Source: Nocardia colli | GTDB lineage: Bacteria > Actinomycetota > Actinomycetes > Mycobacteriales > Mycobacteriaceae | Direction: 5' to 3' | Length of the DNA stretch: 64,000 nt | Assembly (NCBI RefSeq): GCF_008704205.1 | Contig: NZ_VXLC01000012.1 | Span: 124,001-188,000 of the forward strand | Shown: piece after piece, positions 11,671-19,015 of the stretch | Layout: the number at the start of each line of letters is the position of its first letter | Position numbering within the stretch: the first letter of the stretch is position 1 | Position numbers and translations under genes: made by a program | Notes under the pieces: model-generated | Seen by the model: the letters and a program-made list of their open reading frames with translations, nothing else | Database searches by the model: none | What the model was told of the DNA's origin: nothing

Positions 11671-11952
11671 GCGGAAAACAAGGTGGCCTACGGGGTTTGC
11701 TGACACGAACGGTTGCCGTTTCGGCGCGGCTCTGCTCTGTCGCTCCGTCCGCTGAGCCCGCCGCAGAGGTGCGGCGGCGCGATGCCGCCGGTCGGCCGTG
11801 TTCGTCACTGTGACACCGGTTGTCGTGCTTACCTGCCGGGATAACGACTGCGCACAGACCGGGCGTCGGTTTACAACGGCATCGTTTCGAAATCGCGGTG
11901 CGGGGAGTGGGCACTTGACGGAACCCGGGGGTCGGTTTCTACTGAGCAGGTA

Positions 11953-11968
11953 TCGAACGTATATTCGA
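11953..11968 (+). promoter_or_regulatory. LexA box (SOS operator) upstream of imuA'
   Basis: TCGAACGTATATTCGA matches the mycobacterial SOS consensus TCGAAC-N4-GTTCGA in all but one base (A for G at the start of the right arm). It lies about 60 bases before imuA' and close to the predicted transcription start, a natural repression site. It implies DNA-damage induction of imuA' and imuB. Confidence 0.8.
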
Positions 11969-12029
11969 TACAGATCGATAGCTGAACCGGTGCTCGCCTC
12001 GGGTCCATCGTGGGAAGTAGGTGGTAGGG

Positions 12030-12818
12030 ATGGGTTCGGATGCGAAACCACAGGAGGGGACACAACCGCATGCGAGTCCGCCCGAGGTAGGCCGAGAACG
12101 CCCGCCGACGCTGGCTGAGCTGCGCAGAAGAATGGCGGCCATCCCCGGTCGCGGCGAGGCGGCGGCCGCGCGCATTCCGCTCGACGCCGAGCTGCGGCGG
12201 GAGTCGCTCGCGGTGCCGCCCGCGCTCGCTGGGCTGTTGCCCGGCGGCGGCCTGGCCAAGGGTTCCGTCGTGTCCTATACGGGTGCTCGCTCGCTGCTGG
12301 CCGGCCTGCTCGCCGCGGTGACCGAGGACGGCGGGCATGCCGCGGTGGTCGGCGTGCCCCGGCTGGGCCTGCTCGCCGCGGTGGAGATGGGCGCCCAATT
12401 GGAGCGATTGGCGGTGATTCCCGATCCGGGTCCGGACCCGGTGGAGGTGGCCGCCGTGTTGCTCGACGGGCTCGACCTGGTCGTGCTCGGCCTCGGCGGC
12501 GCCGCCGTCGCGCCCGCCCGCACCCGGGTGATCGCCGCCCGCGCCCGCAACAAGGGCGCCACCCTCGTGGTCACCGACGGCCGCTGGCCCGGTGCCGCCC
12601 TGCACCTCGACGCTCGCGTCGCCGGATACGCGGGTCTCGGTCGCGGCCGAGGGCGGTTACGTTCGCTCGGGCTCGAGGTCGAAGTGCGCGGCAAGGCGGG
12701 TCCGCCCCGGCGGGGGCGGCTGGATCTCTGCTCGAACGCCGGACGCGTCGAATGGGCCCGGCACGAAACAGTGACCCGCACCGTCGCACCGGTAGATGCC
12801 AACGAGGCAGCCTCGTGA
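12030..12818 (+). CDS. imuA': ImuA' mutasome accessory protein
   Basis: A 262-residue RecA-like protein matching the actinobacterial ImuA' family. The core LLPGGGLAKGSVVSYTGARSLL lies where RecA has its P-loop but lacks a normal Walker A lysine-Ser/Thr motif; the following strands (AAVVGVPRLGLLAAVEMGA, LDLVVLGLGG) follow the RecA fold. ImuA' works with ImuB and DnaE2 in error-prone translesion synthesis after DNA damage. A LexA box precedes the gene and imuB follows. ATG 12030 is preferred because AGGTGG lies five bases upstream; GTG 12021 would add three residues. The assignment rests on sequence features plus the imuB neighbour. Confidence 0.88.
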   Translation: MGSDAKPQEGTQPHASPPEVGRERPPTLAELRRRMAAIPGRGEAAAARIPLDAELRRESLAVPPALAGLLPGGGLAKGSVVSYTGARSLLAGLLAAVTEDGGHAAVVGVPRLGLLAAVEMGAQLERLAVIPDPGPDPVEVAAVLLDGLDLVVLGLGGAAVAPARTRVIAARARNKGATLVVTDGRWPGAALHLDARVAGYAGLGRGRGRLRSLGLEVEVRGKAGPPRRGRLDLCSNAGRVEWARHETVTRTVAPVDANEAAS

Positions 12819-13130
12819 CGGCGAAGTTATTGCTCGCGCCCGTTCCGGATGGAATGCGCTGCGGGGAAAGCGGTCTCGTTGTCGGCCACGCGGTCGACCG
12901 GGCCCCGCTCGGACGAGCCGTGCAGCGGTGGCCGCAGATAGATCGCGCGGCACCGTGATTCGGCCTGACTATTCGAGCCGACATGGGTCTGCGCCGCGAT
13001 GCCTGGCCGCTCCGCCGCGCGTACCTCCGTTACCTCCGTCGATCAGCTTGCGGCCAAGCCGGTCCGCGCCGGTGTCGGAGATCGGGACCTCGGCCGCTTC
13101 TGGCAGTGCCGAGATATCCGGTGCGGCACC
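12819..13130. other. Gap between imuA' and imuB
   Basis: These 312 bases have no convincing gene, though imuA' and imuB are usually nearly contiguous. The imuB frame is open back to an ATG at 12999, so ImuB may carry 44 more residues. The 15-base word GCGGCACCGTGATTC occurs at 12947-12961 and at 13123-13137, the second copy containing the proposed GTG start of imuB. Confidence 0.45.
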
Positions 13131-14738
13131 GTGATTCTGCCCAGCCGAGAGAAAGGCGCGGCGCGGGTATTGGCGCTGTGGTGCCCGGATTGGCCCGCGG
13201 TTGCCGCTGCCGCGGTGGCGCGATTGCCTGCGACGCAACCGGTGGCGGTGCTCTTCGCCAATCGGGTGATCGCGTGTTCGGCGATCGCGCGGGGCGACGG
13301 GGTGCGGCGCGGGCTCAAGCGCCGGGAGGCGCAGGCGCGGTGCCCGGATCTGTTTCTCGCGCAGGCGGATCCGGATCGGGACGCGCGGCTGTTCGAGCCG
13401 GTGGTCGCGGCCGTCGACGCGACGGTGCCCGGGGTCGAAGTGCTGCGGCCGGGGCTGCTGGTGCTCGGGGCGCGCGGCGCCGCCAGGTTTTTCGGTTCCG
13501 AGGAGGAGGCGGCCGAACGGCTGGTCGACGCGGCGGCCGCGGCCGGGGTGGAGGCGCAGATCGGCATCGCCGACGAACTGTCCACGGCGGTGATCGCCGC
13601 CCGGCGCGGCGCGATCGTGCCCGCCGGGGCGGGCGCGAAGTTTCTCGCGCCGATGCCGGTGCGCGAGCTCGCGGTCGAGCCGAGCCTGGCCGCGCCGGAA
13701 CGTGCCGACCTGGTGGATCTGTTGCACCGCTTGGGTTTACGCCGGATCGGCGATTTCGCCGCACTGACCCCCGGCGAGGTCGCCTCCCGATTCGGCGCCG
13801 ACGCCGTGCTCGCGCACCGCTGTGCGCAGGCGCAACCCGAGCGCCCGCCCTCCGCGCAACCGCCGCCCAAAGACCTGACCGTGGAGTATCGCTGTGACCC
13901 GCCGATCGAGCGGGTCGATGCCGCCGCCTTCGCCGGCCGCATGCTCGCCGCCGAGTTGCATGCCGTGCTGTCGAACGCCGGACTGGCCTGCACCCGATTA
14001 TCGATCTTCGCGGAAACCGATGCGGGGGAGGAGCTTTCCCGGATCTGGCGGTGCGCGGAACCGCTGACTCCGGACGGCACCGCGGACCGGGTGCGCTGGC
14101 AGCTGGACGGCTGGCTCACCAGGCGCGACCGCCCTACCGCGCCGGTCACTTTGCTGCGCTTGGAACCCGTGGAGGTGGTGGCGGCCGGCGCGCTACAGCT
14201 CGGACTGTGGGGCGGCGTCGGCGAGCAGGACGAGCGGGCCCGGCGCGCGCTGGTCCGGGTGCAGGGCCTGCTCGGCGGCGAAGCGGTGCGGGTCGGCGTG
14301 CTCAGCGGCGGTCGCGGGCCGGCCGAGCGGATCACCCTGGTCGCGCTGGGCGACGAACCCGTGCCCGCCGCCGATCCGGCCTTGCCGTGGCCGGGCCGGC
14401 TGCCCGAACCCGCGCCCGCGCTGCTGCTGCTCAGCCTTCCGCTGGTCCATCTGGAAGCGGTGGACGGCGCGCCGATCCAGGTCACCGAGCGATCCCTGTT
14501 CAACGCCGACCCGTCGCGCCTGCGCTGGGGCAGCAGGCAGTGGCGGCTGACCGGCTGGGCGGGCCCGTGGCCGGTGGACGAACGCTGGTGGGTGCCGGAA
14601 TCGGCCGGGAACAGCGACGCCCCAACCACTTTCACCGCCCGCGCGCAGGTCCAGCTCGACGGCGAACCGTCCGACGTGCGGGTGCTACTGCTCGTCTATC
14701 ACGACGAGAGCTGGCGTGCGGAAGGACTTTACGACTGA
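13131..14738 (+). CDS. imuB: ImuB, inactive Y-family polymerase-like mutasome hub
   Basis: A 535-residue Y-family-like protein starting RVLALWCPDWP about 12 residues in, where active polymerases have acidic metal ligands (for example DMDAFF); here they are replaced, as in all ImuB proteins, so it is not itself a polymerase. It includes finger/thumb-like segments and a C-terminal part ending in a WW-rich stretch (DERWWVPES). Residues 356-361 read QLGLWG, a variant of the beta-clamp motif QLPLWG of mycobacterial ImuB, through which the mutasome binds the sliding clamp. The start is uncertain: GTG 13131 gives normal family length, ATG 12999 would add 44 residues. Probably co-transcribed with imuA' under LexA. 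Its end overlaps the convergent methyltransferase gene by 10 bases. Confidence 0.9.
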   Translation: MILPSREKGAARVLALWCPDWPAVAAAAVARLPATQPVAVLFANRVIACSAIARGDGVRRGLKRREAQARCPDLFLAQADPDRDARLFEPVVAAVDATVPGVEVLRPGLLVLGARGAARFFGSEEEAAERLVDAAAAAGVEAQIGIADELSTAVIAARRGAIVPAGAGAKFLAPMPVRELAVEPSLAAPERADLVDLLHRLGLRRIGDFAALTPGEVASRFGADAVLAHRCAQAQPERPPSAQPPPKDLTVEYRCDPPIERVDAAAFAGRMLAAELHAVLSNAGLACTRLSIFAETDAGEELSRIWRCAEPLTPDGTADRVRWQLDGWLTRRDRPTAPVTLLRLEPVEVVAAGALQLGLWGGVGEQDERARRALVRVQGLLGGEAVRVGVLSGGRGPAERITLVALGDEPVPAADPALPWPGRLPEPAPALLLLSLPLVHLEAVDGAPIQVTERSLFNADPSRLRWGSRQWRLTGWAGPWPVDERWWVPESAGNSDAPTTFTARAQVQLDGEPSDVRVLLLVYHDESWRAEGLYD

Positions 14739-15433
14739 GGCCGCGACCACACCGTCGCCATCGTGAACGGTTGCCCGCGCAGCTCTTTCCACTTCGGCTT
14801 GGCGGTGAGCCAGGTGTCGTCGATGAGCGTCTCGGTGAGTTCGCTGAGCACCCAGCCCGCGTCCAGCGCCGCCGTCACGTGCTCGCTGAGCAGGTGCAGG
14901 TTGGTGCTGATCGCCACCGGCTCGCCGCCCTGCGGCGTGTAGTGCGTCGGCATCCCGGTCGTCATCATGAACTGCGGGTGGAAGCTGACCAGGACGCACC
15001 GTGCGCCGGGCGCGGCCAGCCGCCAGGCCTCGGCATAGAACGGAGCCAGCTCGGGGAGGTGCTCATCGATCAACGACGCGATCACCAAATCGTAAGCGCC
15101 GCCGTCGAGTCCGGTGTCGCGCACGTCCGCCTGGGTGAGCGTGGTGTGTGCCCCGCGCTCCGCGGCCCGCGCCAGCATGCCCGCGCTCACATCGACTCCG
15201 TCGATATGCGAAACACCTTGCGTGCGCAGCCAAGCCCCGGTCCGCCCGGTCCCGCAGCCCAGGTCGGCGGCCCGCCGCACTCCTGCCCACTCCGGTCGCC
15301 GCAGCCGAGCCAGCAGCGCGAGATCCATCTCGTCCATGACGGTCTGCTCGTACGTCGTCGACCATCCGTCGTATCCGGTGGCGACATCGACGGTGGGATA
15401 GTTTCGGCGGTCGTACTCCGCGAATGACGGCAT
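14729..15433 (-). CDS. SAM-dependent class I methyltransferase
   Basis: A 234-residue class I methyltransferase. Motif I reads AADLGCGTGRTG, the acidic residue after strand 2 is in IDGVDVSAGML, motif II is QADVRDT, and the strand-4 motif is YDLVIASLIDEHLPEL. The substrate is unknown. ATG 15433 sits seven bases after AATACT (minus strand, 15440-15445), suggesting a leaderless message. It converges with and overlaps the end of imuB by 10 bases, so there is probably no functional link to the mutasome. Confidence 0.85.
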   Translation of the reverse strand: MPSFAEYDRRNYPTVDVATGYDGWSTTYEQTVMDEMDLALLARLRRPEWAGVRRAADLGCGTGRTGAWLRTQGVSHIDGVDVSAGMLARAAERGAHTTLTQADVRDTGLDGGAYDLVIASLIDEHLPELAPFYAEAWRLAAPGARCVLVSFHPQFMMTTGMPTHYTPQGGEPVAISTNLHLLSEHVTAALDAGWVLSELTETLIDDTWLTAKPKWKELRGQPFTMATVWSRPQS

Positions 15434-15578
15434 GCGCGGAGTATTTCGCGGCGCGATCGGATTCGCCACCGGATTTCTTCCGAAGTAGGCGGTTGACCTG
15501 GGCTGTGGCGCTCGGCTCAGGTGATCCCTGCAACAAGTTCCAGGCCGGTGACCGATAACACCAGTATTCTCGAAGATC

Positions 15579-16334
15579 GTGGATCTCACGGTGACCAGAC
15601 TCGACCTCGGTGACGTGCGGATCGCCTATCGGGATTCCGGGGCGACCGCGGGTTCCGGCGTGCCCGTGGTCCTGGTGCACGGCATGGGCGGGGACGGCCA
15701 CACCTGGGATCGGCTCGCCCGCGAACTGGTGCAGGCCGGCCGGCGCGTCATCATTCCCGACCTGCGCGGACACGGTCGCAGTTCGCACACCGATTCGTAC
15801 CGGTTCGACGAATTCGGCGCCGACGTGCGGAAGCTGTGCGAAAGCCTGGAACTGTCCACGGTCGATCTGGTCGGCCATTCGCTGGGCGGCTACGCGGTCT
15901 CCTGCGTCGCGCAGGAGCGGCCGGAGCTGGTCCGTCGCCTGGTCATCGAGGAGTGCCCGCTGCCGTTGCAGTCCGGCGCCGAGGAGCTGCGGCTGACCCG
16001 CCGCTTCCCGACCGTGCCGGAACTCTGGCACGCCACCAGCAGCCTGGCCCGGCATCCGCGCGCGGTGCTCGCCTTCGACCGGTCCATGACCAGGACCGCG
16101 CTGGAACAGTTCCGCAAGCCGAACCCGGAGTGGTGGGACCGGCTGCCCGACATCACCGCGCGCACGCTGGTGCTGCGCGGCGGTCCCGGCGGCATGGTCG
16201 ACCCGGCCAAACTCGAGCTCATGCGCGCCGCCATCCCCGACTGCGCGGTCACCGCCTTCTCCTCCGGTCACAGCATCCATCGCGACCGCTATCGGGCGTT
16301 CGCGGCCGTCGTGCACCCGTTCCTCGCGGCGTGA
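15579..16334 (+). CDS. Alpha/beta hydrolase
   Basis: A 251-residue alpha/beta hydrolase with the oxyanion HGMGGDGHTW, PDLRGHGRS, nucleophile elbow GHSLGGYA (Ser), and a late GHSIHRDR that carries the catalytic His; the acid residue is probably in the GGMVDP strand. The substrate is unknown. GTG 15579 lies nine bases after a TATTCT -10 box (15565-15570), so the message is nearly leaderless. It is followed with a four-base overlap (GTGA) by the sucrase/ferredoxin-like gene, so the two are coupled. Confidence 0.85.
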   Translation: MDLTVTRLDLGDVRIAYRDSGATAGSGVPVVLVHGMGGDGHTWDRLARELVQAGRRVIIPDLRGHGRSSHTDSYRFDEFGADVRKLCESLELSTVDLVGHSLGGYAVSCVAQERPELVRRLVIEECPLPLQSGAEELRLTRRFPTVPELWHATSSLARHPRAVLAFDRSMTRTALEQFRKPNPEWWDRLPDITARTLVLRGGPGGMVDPAKLELMRAAIPDCAVTAFSSGHSIHRDRYRAFAAVVHPFLAA

Positions 16335-17281
16335 GCGACGTCCTGCGCACGGCCGAGCCGAGCGCGCACGCGGGTGCCTTCGAGGGAATGCTCTGCTCGG
16401 CCGCCGCGGCGGAGGTTCCGCTGCCCGGCACCGCCACCCGGGTGACCGGCTGGTTGTGCGTCGAACACCCCGGCGCGTGGGGTCGCGACGTGATCGGCGA
16501 CGAGGTGCTCGGCCCGGAACTCACGCCCGAGCTGGCCGCCCGCACCGCCGCCGCACACGTGCGCCCGACCTTGATCCGCCGCCCCGGCCGCAACGAATTC
16601 ACCGGCACCCGAACGGTTCTGCTCGCCGGCTCGCGCCCCGAGGGCTCCTGGTGCGAACGCTTGGAGATCACCGACCTGAACCAGCTGCTCGACCTCGACC
16701 TGCACCTGCTGAACGGCCCGCCACCGGGAATCGGTGTGCCAGTACATGATCCGCTGGTACTGGTATGCGCGCACGGAAAACGCGACCAGTGCTGCGCCCT
16801 GCTCGGCCGCCCCATCGCCGCCGAACTGGCCACGAAATATCCTGGCCAAGTGTGGGAGTGCTCGCACACCGGCGGCCACCGCTTCGCCCCCGCCCTGGTC
16901 CTACTGCCTTCCGGCCTGACCTACGGCCGACTGGATGCCACAACCGCCGAGGAGATGGTCGAAGCCGCCCGCCGAGGCGAGGTCTCACTGTCCGGCCTAC
17001 GCGGCCGCAGCTGCTACGCACCCCTCGAACAACTCGCAGAAATCGCTGTGCGCGAACAGATCTCCGCCACTACCGACGATCTCACCGTCACCCCTGACTC
17101 GGTGGCTCCGGCCGACCCCGCCTCGCCCGCCGCCGCCCTCGTCACCCACCGCGACGGCCGCCGCTGGCGAGTAACCGCCCACACCATCGCCTTCCCACCC
17201 CGCCAGGCCAGTTGCAACGCCGCCCCCAAACCCGTAACCGCCCTCGCCGTCGACACCGTCGAGCAGCTACCCGCAGACTGA
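16331..17281 (+). CDS. Sucrase/ferredoxin-like (thioredoxin-fold) protein
   Basis: A 316-residue protein of the sucrase/ferredoxin-like family, a thioredoxin-like ferredoxin fold. The signatures are CAHGKRDQCCALLGRP and WECSHTGGHRFAPALVLLPSG, the usual conserved cysteine/histidine set, followed by Gly-Arg rich segments and a C-terminal region (HRDGRRWRVTAHT). Family members are suspected to bind a [2Fe-2S] cluster; the reaction is not known. It starts with GTG 16331 overlapping the hydrolase stop by four bases. The C-terminal third uses slightly less extreme third-position GC than its neighbours, with many CCC and ACC codons. Confidence 0.8.
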   Translation: MSDVLRTAEPSAHAGAFEGMLCSAAAAEVPLPGTATRVTGWLCVEHPGAWGRDVIGDEVLGPELTPELAARTAAAHVRPTLIRRPGRNEFTGTRTVLLAGSRPEGSWCERLEITDLNQLLDLDLHLLNGPPPGIGVPVHDPLVLVCAHGKRDQCCALLGRPIAAELATKYPGQVWECSHTGGHRFAPALVLLPSGLTYGRLDATTAEEMVEAARRGEVSLSGLRGRSCYAPLEQLAEIAVREQISATTDDLTVTPDSVAPADPASPAAALVTHRDGRRWRVTAHTIAFPPRQASCNAAPKPVTALAVDTVEQLPAD

Positions 17282-17298
17282 AAGACCACGGAACGCAT

Positions 17299-17322
17299 CG
17301 CCACTCGGATAGGTCAGTGGCG
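17299..17322. terminator. Hairpin between convergent genes
   Basis: CGCCACT (17299-17305) and AGTGGCG (17316-17322) form a seven-bp stem with a 10-base loop between the sucrase/ferredoxin-like gene and the SDR gene. A weak terminator candidate without a T-run. Confidence 0.35.
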
Positions 17323-17345
17323 TGGCTGAATCCGTTTGCCGTGCT

Positions 17346-18380
17346 TTACCAGTGGGTTCCGGGGACCCAGCGGGCGGCGCGGCGGAGGGCGGTGCCGGTG
17401 ACTCGGCGGGCGGCCGAGCGGGGGCGTGGTTCGCGTTCGGGCACAGCGGGTTCCGTGTCTTCGGGTTCTTCCACCAGTTCGCCCTTGGCGGCGGGGGAGT
17501 CCGGGAGGGCGCGGTAGTAGCGGTGCAGGATGCGGTCGCGGAACTTGGGGGTGAGCAGGGCGCCGTATTCGGCGAAGGTGCCGATCGGCACGTCGATGCG
17601 CTTGGGGCGTTCGGTCAGGGCGCGCACGATCGTCGCGGCCGCCCACTCGGGGGATTCGGCGGGCTGGCCCTGATCGCCGCTGGGGGTGATCATCGGGGTG
17701 CGCACCAGCGGCATGTGGATGGTGGTGAAGGTGACGCCGTCGGCCATGGTCTCGACCGAGGCCACCTCGGCGAACTTGTCCAGGGCCGCCTTGCTGGCCA
17801 GGTACGCGGCGAAGCGCGGGGTCGCCACCTGCACGCCCGCGCTGCTGATGTTGACGATGTGGCCGAACTTGCGTTCCCGCATCTGCGGCAGCAGGGCCAG
17901 CGTCATGCGCAGCGCGCCGAAGTAGTTGACCGCCATGGTGCGTTCGAAGTCGTGCAGCCGGTCGGTGGAGCGGTGGATGGCGCGGCGGATGGACCGGCCC
18001 GCGTTGTTCACCAGCATGTCGACGTGGCCGTGCTCGTCCAGGATGGTCTTCACCGCGTGGTCGACCGAGTCGGAATCGGTGACGTCACACTGGTATCCGT
18101 ATGCGCTGCCACCCGCCGCCTTGATCTCCTCGACCACGGACGCGAGTTCCTCGGCGCGGCGCGCGAGCAGGAACACGGTGGCGCCCTTGCCCGCGACGGC
18201 GATCGCCGCCGCCTTGCCGATGCCGGAGGAAGCGCCGGTGATCAGGACATGCCGCCCGGCGATGTCCCGGTTGCGCCGGCCGCGCCGGTTCTCGGGCAGG
18301 CCGGCATCAGCGGATGCTGCACGCCCGCCCGTCGCCCGGCCACCGCCCCTCATCGAATCGCTGCGCGATGCTTCACTCAT
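17346..18380 (-). CDS. Short-chain dehydrogenase/reductase, long form
   Basis: A 344-residue classical-type SDR. The NAD(P)-binding motif is TGASSGIGKAA, followed by NNAGRSIRR, SSAGVQ and the catalytic YLASK (Tyr-x-x-x-Lys). A 40-residue basic N-terminal extension and a 70-residue C-terminal tail rich in Glu, Pro and Arg exceed the usual 250 residues, as in mycobacterial SDRs linked to lipid metabolism. ATG 18380 follows AAAGGAG. Its upstream region contains a perfect palindrome (18410-18429) that is probably a TetR-family operator, although no TetR gene is adjacent. The substrate is unknown. Confidence 0.85.
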   Translation of the reverse strand: MSEASRSDSMRGGGRATGGRAASADAGLPENRRGRRNRDIAGRHVLITGASSGIGKAAAIAVAGKGATVFLLARRAEELASVVEEIKAAGGSAYGYQCDVTDSDSVDHAVKTILDEHGHVDMLVNNAGRSIRRAIHRSTDRLHDFERTMAVNYFGALRMTLALLPQMRERKFGHIVNISSAGVQVATPRFAAYLASKAALDKFAEVASVETMADGVTFTTIHMPLVRTPMITPSGDQGQPAESPEWAAATIVRALTERPKRIDVPIGTFAEYGALLTPKFRDRILHRYYRALPDSPAAKGELVEEPEDTEPAVPEREPRPRSAARRVTGTALRRAARWVPGTHW

Positions 18381-18409
18381 CGTGCTCCTTTGCAGGTTTG
18401 GTGGGCATG

Positions 18410-18429
18410 AACTTACTCCGAAGTAAGTT
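18410..18429. promoter_or_regulatory. Perfect palindrome upstream of SDR gene, probable TetR-type operator
   Basis: AACTTACTCCGAAGTAAGTT has 8-bp perfect arms around CCGA. It lies 30 bases upstream of the SDR start. The size and symmetry are typical of TetR-family operators; the cognate regulator is not next to it. Confidence 0.55.
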
Positions 18430-18487
18430 TACTCGCCAAGTGGAACGCGTCACTTTTCGGGGCTGGGGTCGAGGTGGTGAACACGGG

Positions 18488-18503
18488 TCGAACAACCTCT
18501 CGA
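18488..18503 (+). promoter_or_regulatory. Degenerate second LexA-like box
   Basis: TCGAAC-AACC-TCTCGA keeps the left arm of the SOS consensus and differs at two positions in the right arm. It lies 22 bases upstream of the better box at 18510-18525, so cooperative LexA binding is possible. Confidence 0.35.
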
Positions 18504-18509
18504 AATCCA

Positions 18510-18525
18510 TCGAACATATGTGCGA
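18510..18525 (+). promoter_or_regulatory. LexA box overlapping the promoter of the helical-repeat/dnaE2 operon
   Basis: TCGAACATATGTGCGA matches TCGAAC-N4-GTTCGA with one mismatch. Its right arm overlaps a GATACT -10 box (18524-18529) whose predicted transcription start is the ATG at 18536. LexA bound here would block RNA polymerase, so the small gene and dnaE2 behind it should be SOS-induced. Confidence 0.75.
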
Positions 18526-18535
18526 TACTCTGCGC

Positions 18536-18991
18536 ATGGCGGACGATCGGATGGCGGAAATCTTTGCCGCGGTGCGGCTCGGTGGCGGGGACCAAGCGGC
18601 GGCGCGACAGGCGCTGGAGAAGTTGTGGGACGAGATCGGTGAGGGCGGTGATCCCTTGCACCGCTGCGTGATTGCGCATCACCTCGCCGACCTACAGGAC
18701 ACCCCGGCCGCCGCGCTGCTCTGGGATCGCCGGGCGCTCGCCGCGGTGTTCGGCCCCGGCATCCCGCTGGACGAGGGCCTGCGCAGCTTCCTGCCGTCGC
18801 TGTATCTCAACCTGGCCGACAGCCACCGCCGAGTCGGCGATTTCGAGGCCGCCCGCATGCAGCTGGCCATCGCCCGCGGCCACCTCGACGTGCTCGCCAA
18901 CGACGCCTACGGCGCCCTGATCCGCGCCGGGCTCGACCAGGTCGACACGGCGCTCGCCGAGGGCTCCACGGCACCGCTACCGACCAACTGA
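18536..18991 (+). CDS. Small TPR-like helical-repeat protein in SOS operon with dnaE2
   Basis: A 151-residue, almost wholly alpha-helical protein with TPR-like helix pairs (CVIAHHLADLQDTPAAALLWDRRAL, SLYLNLADSHRRVGDFEAARMQLAIARGHLDVL). There is no signal peptide or membrane helix, so it is cytoplasmic. ATG 18536 lies seven bases after the GATACT box, implying a leaderless transcript, and a LexA box overlaps that promoter. dnaE2 follows after only 24 bases with its own ribosome binding site, so the two probably form one SOS operon. Related proteins in actinobacteria are annotated only as TPR-repeat or hypothetical. A scaffold or adaptor role in the mutasome is my inference. Confidence 0.8.
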   Translation: MADDRMAEIFAAVRLGGGDQAAARQALEKLWDEIGEGGDPLHRCVIAHHLADLQDTPAAALLWDRRALAAVFGPGIPLDEGLRSFLPSLYLNLADSHRRVGDFEAARMQLAIARGHLDVLANDAYGALIRAGLDQVDTALAEGSTAPLPTN

Positions 18992-19015
18992 CCCGTCCGG
19001 AGGAGGTGAGCCGCG

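Larger units (their letters stand above)
11659..12029. other. Divergent intergenic region, Ser/Thr kinase / imuA'
   Basis: About 370 bases without a gene. Near the left edge is the TACCCT box of the kinase (minus strand). On the right lie a TTGACG -35-like element at 11915-11920, a possible -10 near 11938-11943, and the LexA-like box at 11953-11968 just downstream of the predicted start of the imu transcript. Nothing else was recognised. Confidence 0.6.

Noticed and set aside
12796..13134. A 112-residue open frame between imuA' and imuB
   Set aside because: Pro/Arg/Ser-rich low-complexity translation, no ribosome binding site, and it overlaps the end of imuA' and the start of imuB.
17322..18410. 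A 362-residue open frame antisense to the long SDR
   Set aside because: Compositional shadow; the SDR motifs on the minus strand are clear.
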